Shown: one piece after another, positions 56,690 through 64,000 of the stretch
Position numbering within the stretch: the stretch's first letter is position 1
Layout of the letters: each line of letters starts with the position of its first letter
Assembly: GCF_963678185.1 (NCBI RefSeq)
Contig: NZ_OY782757.1
Coordinates: 3,483,501 to 3,547,500 of the forward strand
From: an uncultured Tolumonas sp.
GTDB lineage: Bacteria; Pseudomonadota; Gammaproteobacteria; Enterobacterales; Aeromonadaceae
Reading direction: 5' to 3'
Length of the DNA stretch: 64,000 nucleotides
Notes under the pieces: model-generated
Databases searched by the model: none
What the model was told of the DNA's origin: nothing
The model's input: the letters and a program-made list of their open reading frames with translations, nothing else
Made by a program: the position numbers and the translations under genes

Positions 56690-58414
56690 TTATTTTGCTA
56701 ATTGCGCTGTAATTTTTGCCACGATGTCATCAATGGCGATTTCGGTTTTTTCGCCGCTACGACGGTGTTTGTATTCCACCACGCCGCTGTCGATACCACG
56801 TTCACCGATCACGATCGCATGCGGAATGCCGATCAATTCCATATCGGCAAACATAACACCTGGGCGCTCTTTACGATCATCCAGTAACACTTCAACACCG
56901 GCTGCTTGCAGTTCAGTGTAGAAACGCTCAGCCAGTTCTTGCACACGGTGAGATTTGTGCATATTCATTGGAATGATCACCGCTTGGAATGGTGCCAGCG
57001 CATCGCTCCAGATAATACCGCGGTCGTCAAAGTTTTGTTCAATCGCAGCAGCCACCACACGGGTAACACCGATACCGTAACAGCCCATTTCCATCACGGT
57101 GGATTTGCCACCTTCGTTCAGCACGGTTGCACTCATGGCTTCAGAATATTTGGTGCCGAGTTGGAAAATATGGCCCACTTCAATACCACGTTTCAGCAGC
57201 AGGGTGCCTTGACCGCATGGGCTTGGGTCACCTTCCACCACATTACGAATATCAGCGACTTCGTAGCCTTGAATATCGCGATCCCAGTTCATGCCAGTCA
57301 TGTGGAAATCATTTTCATTGGCGCCACAGACAAAATCAGCCAGATGAGCCGCGCTGCGATCGACGATCACTTTGCATTTCAGGTTTTGCGGGCCGATAGA
57401 GCCAGCGTCACAACTTGCTACTGCACGGATCTCTTCTTCGCTGGCGAAGGTCAATGGCGCAGCAACACCGGCCATTTTTTCTGCTTTGATGTCGTTCAGC
57501 TCATGATCACCACGCAAAACCAGCGCGATCACGCCCGCTTGACCTTGTTCATCCGCTTCACCTTTGACTAGCAAGGTTTTAACGGTCTGCTGCTCAGCCA
57601 CTTTCAGGTATGCAGAGACTTCCGCGATGGTGTGCGCATTGGGTGTCGCAATTTTGGTCGCACTTGCTGACGGGGCAGGGCGTTCACCAGCAGGAGCCAA
57701 GGCTTCAGCCATTTCCACGTTGGCGGCGTAATCTGATTCGGTCGAGAAAGCAATTACGTCTTCACCGCTGTTCGCCAGTACGTGGAACTCATGTGAACCG
57801 GTGCCGCCGATAGAGCCGGTGTCAGCCAATACTGGGCGGAAATCCAGACCCATACGGCTGAAAATGTTGCAGTAAGCCTGATGCATTTTGCCGTAGGTTT
57901 CGACCAAACTGTCTTTGTTCAGATGGAAGGAATAAGCATCTTTCATGGTGAATTCACGACCACGCATCACACCAAAGCGCGGGCGAACTTCATCACGGAA
58001 TTTGGTCTGGATCTGATACAGGTTCAGTGGCAGCTGTTTGTAGCTGTTTACTTCGTAACGTACCAGTGCGGTAACGACTTCTTCATGGGTCGGGCCTAAT
58101 ACAAACGGACGGCTATGACGGTCGCTCAAACGGCACAGTTCGGGGCCATATTGTTCCCAACGACCAGACTCTTCCCACAATTCAGCAGGTTGTACCACAG
58201 GCATCGAGATTTCAATTGCACCAGCTTTATTCATCTCATCACGCACGATGGCTTCAACTTTATGCAATACACGCAAACCGGTCGGCAACCAGGTATACAG
58301 GCCAGAGGCCAGTTTACGGATCATCCCGGCGCGCAGCATCAGCTGGTGGCTGATCACTTCCGCATCATTCGGTGTCTCTTTGAGCGTGGAAAGCAAATAT
58401 TGGCTGGTACGCAT
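56690..58414 (-). CDS. proS: prolyl-tRNA synthetase
   Basis: This 574-residue class II synthetase is of the bacterial type, with the YbaK-like editing domain (about 225-385) inserted between motifs 2 and 3. Catalytic segments are [19 protein letters not shown] (motif 1 region), [11 protein letters not shown] and [17 protein letters not shown] (motif 2), and [17 protein letters not shown] (motif 3). It charges tRNA(Pro) and clears alanyl-tRNA(Pro). The length matches E. coli ProS (572). As in E. coli it is near tilS, trmO and rcsF. Confidence 0.97.
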   Translation of the reverse strand: MRTSQYLLSTLKETPNDAEVISHQLMLRAGMIRKLASGLYTWLPTGLRVLHKVEAIVRDEMNKAGAIEISMPVVQPAELWEESGRWEQYGPELCRLSDRHSRPFVLGPTHEEVVTALVRYEVNSYKQLPLNLYQIQTKFRDEVRPRFGVMRGREFTMKDAYSFHLNKDSLVETYGKMHQAYCNIFSRMGLDFRPVLADTGSIGGTGSHEFHVLANSGEDVIAFSTESDYAANVEMAEALAPAGERPAPSASATKIATPNAHTIAEVSAYLKVAEQQTVKTLLVKGEADEQGQAGVIALVLRGDHELNDIKAEKMAGVAAPLTFASEEEIRAVASCDAGSIGPQNLKCKVIVDRSAAHLADFVCGANENDFHMTGMNWDRDIQGYEVADIRNVVEGDPSPCGQGTLLLKRGIEVGHIFQLGTKYSEAMSATVLNEGGKSTVMEMGCYGIGVTRVVAAAIEQNFDDRGIIWSDALAPFQAVIIPMNMHKSHRVQELAERFYTELQAAGVEVLLDDRKERPGVMFADMELIGIPHAIVIGERGIDSGVVEYKHRRSGEKTEIAIDDIVAKITAQLAK

Positions 58415-58610
58415 GTTGGATCCTTCGTTTATTGAGCATTAGCCCGGCATCATCGCCGGTTATATTCGGAATTTGGGGCAAAATTCTAGCAGGCGGGTGG
58501 ATGACACCCCAAGGGAAAAATCAACAATGTGCAGAAAAGCATAGCGATCCGCCGTAAAAATGACTTTTATGGTATGCTGAAAACAATGACAGAAGGGGAG
58601 AAGTTAAGCT

Positions 58611-59351
58611 ATGCGCTATCAGGTCGATACCCACGCTCATACCCTGGCCAGCACACACGCCTATAGTACAATTCATGATTATATTGCCGAAGCCAAACGC
58701 AAAGGCATTCGTATTTTTGCGATCACCGATCACGGCCCGGAGATGGCGGATGCACCGCATGCGTGGCATTTTATTAATCAACGCGTGATTCCCCGCATCG
58801 TCGATGGTGTTGCCATCCTGCGTGGTATCGAGGCCAACATCAAAGACGAATTTGGCAATATTGATTGTAATGAAAAAATGCTGGGTGAATTAGACATTAT
58901 CCTGGCTGGTTTCCATGAGCAGGTTTTTGCACCGAAAGATCGTGATACCAATACCCGCGCCATGATCAATGCGATGAAAAACGGGCTGGTACACATCATT
59001 ACTCATCCGGGTAATCCGCGTTTTCCGGTTGATATCCATGCCATTGCTGAAGCTGCTGCGAAATACAATGTTGCGTTGGAAATCAACAACTCTTCATTTT
59101 TACATTCCCGAGTCGGCAGCGATGTCAACTGCACGGCAATAGCCAAAGCGGTTCGTGATGCCGGTGGATGGGTGAGTTTAGGTTCTGATTCTCACGTGGC
59201 GTTTAGTCTGGGTGAATTAGATAAAAGTCTGGAAATATTAGACAGTGTTGGTTTCCCGGCAGAACGCGTGCTGAACCAAAGTCCGCGTGTATTGCTGAAT
59301 TTTCTGGAAGCACACGGTAAACCGCCTATTCCAGAATTCGCCGAATTATGA
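58611..59351 (+). CDS. ycdX: PHP-domain phosphatase YcdX
   Basis: This 246-residue protein matches E. coli YcdX (245), a trinuclear zinc PHP-fold phosphatase. Metal ligands are in [51 protein letters not shown] and SLGSDSHVA. The natural substrate is unsettled; a role in swarming has been reported in E. coli. GGGGAG lies about 9 bases before the ATG. It is divergent from proS, and its terminator is shared with the lipoprotein gene. Confidence 0.92.
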   Translation: MRYQVDTHAHTLASTHAYSTIHDYIAEAKRKGIRIFAITDHGPEMADAPHAWHFINQRVIPRIVDGVAILRGIEANIKDEFGNIDCNEKMLGELDIILAGFHEQVFAPKDRDTNTRAMINAMKNGLVHIITHPGNPRFPVDIHAIAEAAAKYNVALEINNSSFLHSRVGSDVNCTAIAKAVRDAGGWVSLGSDSHVAFSLGELDKSLEILDSVGFPAERVLNQSPRVLLNFLEAHGKPPIPEFAEL

Positions 59352-59357
59352 TGAATT

Positions 59358-59403
59358 GAAAAAGGCGCCATCTTCTGTATATAAAGAATCCGGCGCCTTT
59401 TTC
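59358..59403. terminator. bidirectional terminator between ycdX and the small lipoprotein gene
   Basis: AAAAAGGCGCC (59359-59369) pairs with GGCGCCTTTTT (59392-59402), with a 22-base loop, between convergent genes. Confidence 0.75.
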
Positions 59404-59628
59404 TTATTTGGTTTGTTGCTTCATTGCTTCCGCTTGTTTATCGGCCGCCTGCTGCAGGGTTTGCTCCACTTTTTTCGCATCTTCCAGTGGCTTCAGCTGA
59501 TCTTTTAAGATCGTATCTTGCGTGCTCGGTTTGGCTGCCGGAGGTGCATCATGACCTGCATCGCATCCGGTTGATAAAAACAATAATATCGATAATACAA
59601 AGCTCATATACCATGCAGCATGCATCAT
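59404..59628 (-). CDS. small lipoprotein, function unknown
   Basis: This 74-residue protein has a lipoprotein signal peptide with lipobox LSTGC (cysteine 22). The mature part is 53 residues: a short linker (DAGHDAPPAAKPS) and a charged helix rich in K, E and Q, which could form a coiled coil. No family is recognised. The ATG overlaps the trmO stop by four bases (ATGA), so it is translated with rcsF and trmO. The clean lipobox and coupling make a real gene likely. Confidence 0.7.
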   Translation of the reverse strand: MMHAAWYMSFVLSILLFLSTGCDAGHDAPPAAKPSTQDTILKDQLKPLEDAKKVEQTLQQAADKQAEAMKQQTK

Positions 59629-60368
59629 GGTTTTTCTCCCTCTTCGATATCAGTGATGGCGCAGATAACGGCGACACCCTGTTGAACCTGCCAGTTGATA
59701 TTAAAGGTCAGTAATCGGACGCCGTATATTTTATCGTCATTATCCTGCTTGCGGTAAGCTGGGCGAGGATCTTGGCCGATCACTTGTTGCAAAAACTCAC
59801 GAAAGCCGGGGTGAGTGCGTGCAATTTTCTGACAACAAATTTCAACATCAGGCGTAAAACTGACCGGTATAGTGACGGGGGCATCTGGCGCAAACCCGCC
59901 ACGTGCGTCAGGTAGACTGTCGACAAATGGCAGATAGGGTTTGATGTCCACGATCGGCGTGCCATTGACTAAATCGACACCACCTAGCTCCAGCCATACC
60001 CGATTCCCTTGTTGCCGGATCGCTTTCAGTTCCACCACCGACAACCCCACCGGATTGGGGCGAAACGGGCTGCGGGATGCAAATACCCCAACGCGCTGAT
60101 TACCACCTAAGCGGGGAGGGCGTACCGTTGGGTGCCATTCATCAGTGCCATTTTGATGGAACAGGAACATCAGCCACAAATGACTGAACTCTTCGAGCCC
60201 TCGTACACAATGTGGATCATTATACGGCGGTAATAATTCCAACTGCGCATTCATGGCGGTGACCAGCCCCGGTTGCCGAGGAACGGCAAACTTTTCCTGA
60301 TAAGGGGAACGGATCACACCAATAGCCGACAGGCTGAATGGTGTATTTGTCGGGCTCTCAGACATCAT
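59625..60368 (-). CDS. trmO: tRNA (N6-threonylcarbamoyladenosine-37-N6)-methyltransferase TrmO
   Basis: This 247-residue protein (formerly YaeB/TsaA) has the family N-terminal beta-barrel, with IGVIRSPYQEKFAVPRQPGL, LEEFSHLWLMFLFH, RPPRLGGNQRVGVFASRSPFRPNPVGLS (SAM-binding heart) and VDLVNGTPIVDIKPYLPF. It N6-methylates t6A37 to m6t6A in some tRNAs. Its ATG shares one base with the rcsF stop (TAATG), and its own stop overlaps the small lipoprotein gene. Confidence 0.93.
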   Translation of the reverse strand: MMSESPTNTPFSLSAIGVIRSPYQEKFAVPRQPGLVTAMNAQLELLPPYNDPHCVRGLEEFSHLWLMFLFHQNGTDEWHPTVRPPRLGGNQRVGVFASRSPFRPNPVGLSVVELKAIRQQGNRVWLELGGVDLVNGTPIVDIKPYLPFVDSLPDARGGFAPDAPVTIPVSFTPDVEICCQKIARTHPGFREFLQQVIGQDPRPAYRKQDNDDKIYGVRLLTFNINWQVQQGVAVICAITDIEEGEKP

Positions 60369-60745
60369 TATTCGCTGTCTTTAACCTTATAGGCTTGGCC
60401 ATAACAAACCATGCTTGATACACATTCAGTGGTTGCTGGCATGCTGCTACATTTGCCAAACACCACGGCATTACCACCTTTATCAGCCACCTTGCGACGG
60501 GCATCGGTCTGTGCATCAATCATATTTGGTGGCGCTTGAGTGCTTTTACTTTGGCAGGACTCACCTTCTACTGTGCCAAGCGAAGTGGCATCGGCATCCA
60601 GGATCTGCGCTTTGTCCAGAACGTTTACCGAACCGGGTTTGAAGTATTCGGTGAAGTTTTCTTTATCCAGATTGGTATGTACCTGAAACAGACTACATCC
60701 ACTTAACATAGTCAGTAGCAGTGCAGCAAACGGCAGACTTTTCAT
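60368..60745 (-). CDS. rcsF: RcsF, outer-membrane stress-sensing lipoprotein
   Basis: This 125-residue lipoprotein (ATG at 60745; lipobox LSGC, cysteine 17) has the RcsF C-terminal fold with four cysteines, in GESCQSK, GKCSS, TECVSS and MVCYG, matching the disulfide pattern of E. coli RcsF. In enterobacteria it senses envelope damage and activates the Rcs phosphorelay through IgaA. Whether this organism has Rcs partners cannot be told here. It is followed by trmO with a one-base overlap, the E. coli order. Confidence 0.85.
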   Translation of the reverse strand: MKSLPFAALLLTMLSGCSLFQVHTNLDKENFTEYFKPGSVNVLDKAQILDADATSLGTVEGESCQSKSTQAPPNMIDAQTDARRKVADKGGNAVVFGKCSSMPATTECVSSMVCYGQAYKVKDSE

Positions 60746-60814
60746 CAATTCAGCCTCTCATTAATAAGAAATAGCATTATAGAGAGGCTGATCGAGAGAT
60801 TCGATAGATATCAG

Positions 60815-62560
60815 TTATTCATCATGCAGATGATGAAACAATTGCTGATAATAACGATCCTGACGCAACAACTCATCATGGGTCGCCGTAATTCGAAAAC
60901 GGCCATTTTCCAACAACGCAATCCAGTCCATTTGTTCCAGACCAGTCAGTCGGTGGGTGATCATCAGTACCGATTTTCCGATACTGTGTTGTATGACGAG
61001 TTGCATAATACGCTGTTCTGTTGCCGGATCTAACCCTTCGGTCACTTCATCGAGTAATAACAACGGTGCATCGTGTAATAAAGCCCGCGCTAATGACAAC
61101 CGGCGTTGTTCACCGCCCGATAACGCGCGACCGCCTTCGCCCAGCCATTGGCGTAAACTTTCTTTCAGATTGGCGCCATCTAATAAACCATCCAGTTCAA
61201 CCTTGGTTAAGACGGCCAGCAGCTCGGCATCAGTGGCAGACGGTTTGGCTAAACGCAGATTATCCGCCAGTGTGGCACTAAAAATATGCACACGTTGGCT
61301 AACGACAGACATTGAGGCTCTTAATGCTTCATCACTGAAATCAGCCAGAGAACGGTTGTCCAGCAAAATGTTGCCTTGTGTTGCTTGCCATTCCCGCGTC
61401 AATAAACCTAATAAGGTTGATTTACCACAGCCCGTTGGCCCGAGAATTGCCACTTTTTCACCCGCATTCAGTTGTAATGACAGTTCATTCAACACGCTTG
61501 CTGGCTGATCTGGATAGGTAAATGTCAGCGCTTGAATATTTAACATTCCGCTACTAGCTGGCGTTTCATCGACACCAAAGTGCGTTGCTGGTGTTGTTTC
61601 CATGATCTGGTTCAGACGTTTGGCAGCGGTAAGCGTAGACGATAAATATTGGAAAGCGCCGGCCAAGGGTTGTAACGCTTCAAAAGATGCTAATGCAAAA
61701 AAGGCCATCAAAGCAGTTAATGGGTCAGCTTGAGTTTGATTACCCACACCAGCGGCAGAGAACCACAACATCGCACACAACACCACACTCAGTAGCCCCA
61801 TCATCAATGCACTGGCAAAACCGTTAATACTGGTCATACGACGTTGTGCATTGAGCAGCGATTGTTCTTCGCGTTCAATCGTATGGCAGTAATTTTCGTC
61901 GGCGGCAAACAGCAGCAAATCAGCCTGATTAGCCAGATAGGTGGTACAGGCTTCGCGCAAATGGCTTTGGCTGACAATAAGTGCCTGTCCTGGTTGTTTG
62001 CCTAAACGGTAAAATAAGAAAGGTATAAAGAGTGCGATAAACAGTAATGCGGCACCCAGTAATAGCGCTAAGTGTGGATCAAACAGCAGAATGACACCCA
62101 CCAAACAACCAATGATCAGAATGGCTGCTAATACCGGTGTGACAAGACGCAGATATAAATTATCCAATGCATCAATATCCGCCACCAGATGATTTAGTAA
62201 TTCCCCCTGACGCCAGGCGCGCAACTGATGTAATGATAACGGCGCAATTTTTTTCCAGAATTGGATCCGCAACGAGGTCAGTACGCGGAAAGTGGCATCA
62301 TGGCTGACGACGCGATCTCCCCAACGGCTGGCGGTGCGGACAATAGAGAAAAAGCGGACTGCGCCAGCTGGCGTCATGTAGTTGAAACCATCTTTCCCCG
62401 CGACGCTTAAACCCGCTACTGCACAAGCTGTCAGAAACCAGCCGGACAGAGACAACAAACCTAATCCAGCTAACAACGTGCAAAGAGTTAGCAGTAACCC
62501 TAACGACAACATACCTGCGTGTTGCCAAAATAATTTCAAATAAGGACGTAACTCACGCAT
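60815..62560 (-). CDS. cydC: heterodimeric ABC exporter subunit CydC (cytochrome bd assembly)
   Basis: This 581-residue protein has six membrane segments followed by an ATPase domain, with Walker A GPTGCGKSTLLG, signature ALSGGEQRR and Walker B LLLLDEVTEGLD. The usual DEP proline is valine here. It resembles E. coli CydC (LSLSGWFL, SHDATFRVL, RQGELLNHLVADIDALDNLYLR). With CydD it exports thiols (and has been linked to heme) needed to assemble cytochrome bd oxidase. The ATG at 62560 has GGAG 7 bases upstream and overlaps the cydD stop by eight bases; ATG 62566 is less well placed. Confidence 0.93.
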   Translation of the reverse strand: MRELRPYLKLFWQHAGMLSLGLLLTLCTLLAGLGLLSLSGWFLTACAVAGLSVAGKDGFNYMTPAGAVRFFSIVRTASRWGDRVVSHDATFRVLTSLRIQFWKKIAPLSLHQLRAWRQGELLNHLVADIDALDNLYLRLVTPVLAAILIIGCLVGVILLFDPHLALLLGAALLFIALFIPFLFYRLGKQPGQALIVSQSHLREACTTYLANQADLLLFAADENYCHTIEREEQSLLNAQRRMTSINGFASALMMGLLSVVLCAMLWFSAAGVGNQTQADPLTALMAFFALASFEALQPLAGAFQYLSSTLTAAKRLNQIMETTPATHFGVDETPASSGMLNIQALTFTYPDQPASVLNELSLQLNAGEKVAILGPTGCGKSTLLGLLTREWQATQGNILLDNRSLADFSDEALRASMSVVSQRVHIFSATLADNLRLAKPSATDAELLAVLTKVELDGLLDGANLKESLRQWLGEGGRALSGGEQRRLSLARALLHDAPLLLLDEVTEGLDPATEQRIMQLVIQHSIGKSVLMITHRLTGLEQMDWIALLENGRFRITATHDELLRQDRYYQQLFHHLHDE

Positions 62561-64000
62561 AGTCATTCTCCGTCATGTTGGTAACGGCAATGTCTGGTTG
62601 TAGCAATAAAGCCCGGAACGCTTCATTCTGTTGGCTCAACTCCATGAAACTGCCTTCGGCAACCAACTGACCTTGTTGCAACAATAAAATATGATCGGCT
62701 TGCTGTAGTTGCTCAACGCGATGCGTTACCAATAAGGTGGTGTGTTTTCGCCATAACGGTGCCAATGCCTGCAGGATTTTATGCTCATTTACACGATCTA
62801 AACTGGCGGTTGGTTCATCCAGTAATAATAAACGGCATGGTTTCAGTAGGGTTCGAGTCAGCGCTAAGCGTTGCGCCTGACCAACTGACAAACCGGAGCT
62901 TTGCTCGGAAATAGTATAGTCCCAGCCTTTTTCCTGAATAATATCGAGTGCACCAGCTTGTTCAGCGGCAATTAGTAGCAATTCCTCACTTATGTTGTGG
63001 TTACCCAGCAATAAATTGGTACGTAGGCTGCCGGGTAATAACCGAGGATTTTGTGCTAACCAGCCAATATATTGTCGGTAATGGCGCATATCCAATGTTG
63101 ATAATTCCTGGCCATTAATCTTCAAGCTACCGGTATACGGAGCAAAACCTAATAACGCGTTAAGCAGAGAGCTTTTACCTGCTCCGGTTTTACCTACAAT
63201 CGCTACAAATTGATTAGGCTTAATATTAAAAGACAACGGACCAACTAATACTTTTCCGTCATGTGCCAATACACAACAATTAGTCGCTTCGATAGTAAAG
63301 TCGGAGTTATCGATAAGTGCTTGCTCACCACCAGTCGCCGTAAGCACTTCGGTATCCAGAAATGTTTGTAACGAATCGGCGGCACCAATAGCCTGTGCTT
63401 TAGCATGATAATGCGCACCGAGTTCGCGTAACGGCAGATAAAAATCAGGCGCCAGCAATAAAACAAACAAGCCACTGAACAGGGTTAGCTCACCATACGA
63501 ACCAAAATTCAGATTACCGAGATAAGAAAAGCCGAAATAAACCGCAACAAGCGCAATGGATACTGACGAAAAGAACTCCAATACCGCTGAACTTAAAAAC
63601 GCCATACGCAGGACTTCCATTGTTCTGCCACGGAAGTCTTCCGATGCCTGTTCGATTTTGTCTCCCTCTGCTTTTGTACGATAAAACAGACGTAATGTCG
63701 TTAAACCTTGCAAGCGATCGAGAAAGTGAGCAGACAAACGTGCTAATGCCTGGAAGTTGCGGCGGTTTGCATCTGCCGCGCCCATACCAGTAAAAATCAT
63801 AAATACAGGAATGAGTGGTGCAGTTAATAGAAGAATAAGTCCACTGGCCCAATTGGTTGGAAATACAAACAACAAAATAATAAAAGGCTGTAAACCCGAT
63901 AACATGGATTGCGGTAAATAACGGGCATAAAAATCATGCAAATGTTCAATTTGCTCTATTAATAAGCTACACCAACTGCCGACCGGTTGCTGCTGTATAT
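62553..64000 (-). CDS. cydD: heterodimeric ABC exporter subunit CydD (N-terminus beyond the window)
   Basis: The minus-strand frame runs open to the last base of the window, so the N-terminal roughly 110-120 residues are missing. What remains covers membrane segments (ARYLPQSML, MGAADANRRNFQALARLS, FYRTKAEG, LAVYFGFSYLGNL-like) and the ATPase domain, with Walker A GKTGAGKSSLLN, signature LSVGQAQRLAL and Walker B LLLLDEPTASLD. It pairs with CydC, which begins within its last codons. Confidence 0.93.
   Translation of the reverse strand, partial: IQQQPVGSWCSLLIEQIEHLHDFYARYLPQSMLSGLQPFIILLFVFPTNWASGLILLLTAPLIPVFMIFTGMGAADANRRNFQALARLSAHFLDRLQGLTTLRLFYRTKAEGDKIEQASEDFRGRTMEVLRMAFLSSAVLEFFSSVSIALVAVYFGFSYLGNLNFGSYGELTLFSGLFVLLLAPDFYLPLRELGAHYHAKAQAIGAADSLQTFLDTEVLTATGGEQALIDNSDFTIEATNCCVLAHDGKVLVGPLSFNIKPNQFVAIVGKTGAGKSSLLNALLGFAPYTGSLKINGQELSTLDMRHYRQYIGWLAQNPRLLPGSLRTNLLLGNHNISEELLLIAAEQAGALDIIQEKGWDYTISEQSSGLSVGQAQRLALTRTLLKPCRLLLLDEPTASLDRVNEHKILQALAPLWRKHTTLLVTHRVEQLQQADHILLLQQGQLVAEGSFMELSQQNEAFRALLLQPDIAVTNMTENDYA

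Noticed and set aside
56906..57571. Plus-strand open frame of 221 codons opposite proS
   Set aside because: Antisense to a full-length, motif-complete synthetase. Histidine- and phenylalanine-rich translation typical of a shadow frame.
60957..61508. Plus-strand open frame of 183 codons opposite cydC
   Set aside because: Antisense to the ATPase domain of cydC; serine/asparagine-rich translation without motifs.

Overview
The window is a gene-dense stretch of chromosome from a gammaproteobacterium. Gene content, protein similarity to Escherichia coli orthologues and many E. coli-like neighbourhoods point to the Aeromonadales/Vibrionales/Enterobacterales side of the class. An Aeromonadaceae member such as Tolumonas would fit, but that is inference from remembered families, not a search. 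No rRNA, tRNA, IS element, prophage or CRISPR array was recognised. Both ends cut genes: ubiF at the left and cydD at the right. Layout: 1-2.5 kb holds the end of ubiF, the LysR regulator yeiE and glutathione transferase gstA. 2.6-7.4 kb is hrpB-mrcB. 7.5-18.8 kb has yajL-panE, yajQ, an ampG-type permease, ppiA, yajG, rlmG, an AlkB-like dioxygenase, a TPR/glycosyltransferase fusion, bolA-apbE and ydhF. 18.9-29.9 kb has SOS-controlled dinB, eptA, pepD, a small membrane protein, a cytosolic-looking UshA-type nucleotidase, gpt, frsA and proBA. This is the E. coli dinB...pepD-gpt-frsA-(crl-phoE)-proBA order with substitutions. 29.9-40.9 kb has a soluble FIST-domain chemoreceptor, hpt, an AT-rich CHASE-GGDEF cyclase gene, a sucrose PTS locus (scrA-scrB-scrR) and the ABC exporter yadGH. 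In E. coli hpt and yadGH are separated only by can, so the cyclase and sucrose genes look like an insertion. 40.9-48.5 kb is the conserved prs-ispE-lolB / hemA-prfA-prmC-sirB1-kdsA block. 48.6-54.0 kb is accessory: a MarR-EmrA-EmrB type efflux operon and a translationally coupled FIST protein plus soluble histidine kinase. 54.2-60.7 kb has tilS, a GGDEF protein, proS, ycdX, and the coupled run rcsF-trmO-small lipoprotein. 60.8-64 kb is cydC and most of cydD. How it works together: most genes are housekeeping (ubiquinone, peptidoglycan synthesis and recycling, tRNA and rRNA modification, purine salvage, proline, heme, isoprenoid and LPS precursors, lipoprotein sorting, cytochrome bd assembly). 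The accessory layer is sensory: two FIST-domain systems, one feeding chemotaxis and one a histidine kinase, and two diguanylate cyclases with intact active and inhibitory sites. Regulatory sites readable by eye include a near-consensus LexA box whose end lies 6 bases before the dinB start, twin LacI-type operators about 310-345 bp upstream of scrA followed by a long structured leader, a Fur-like box before bolA, an FNR-like box before the CHASE-GGDEF gene, and inverted repeats beside yeiE and the MarR gene. A dispersed intergenic repeat occurs in two forms (before yajQ and before hemA). All functions are assigned by recognition of motifs and recalled family sequences; nothing was computed against a database.
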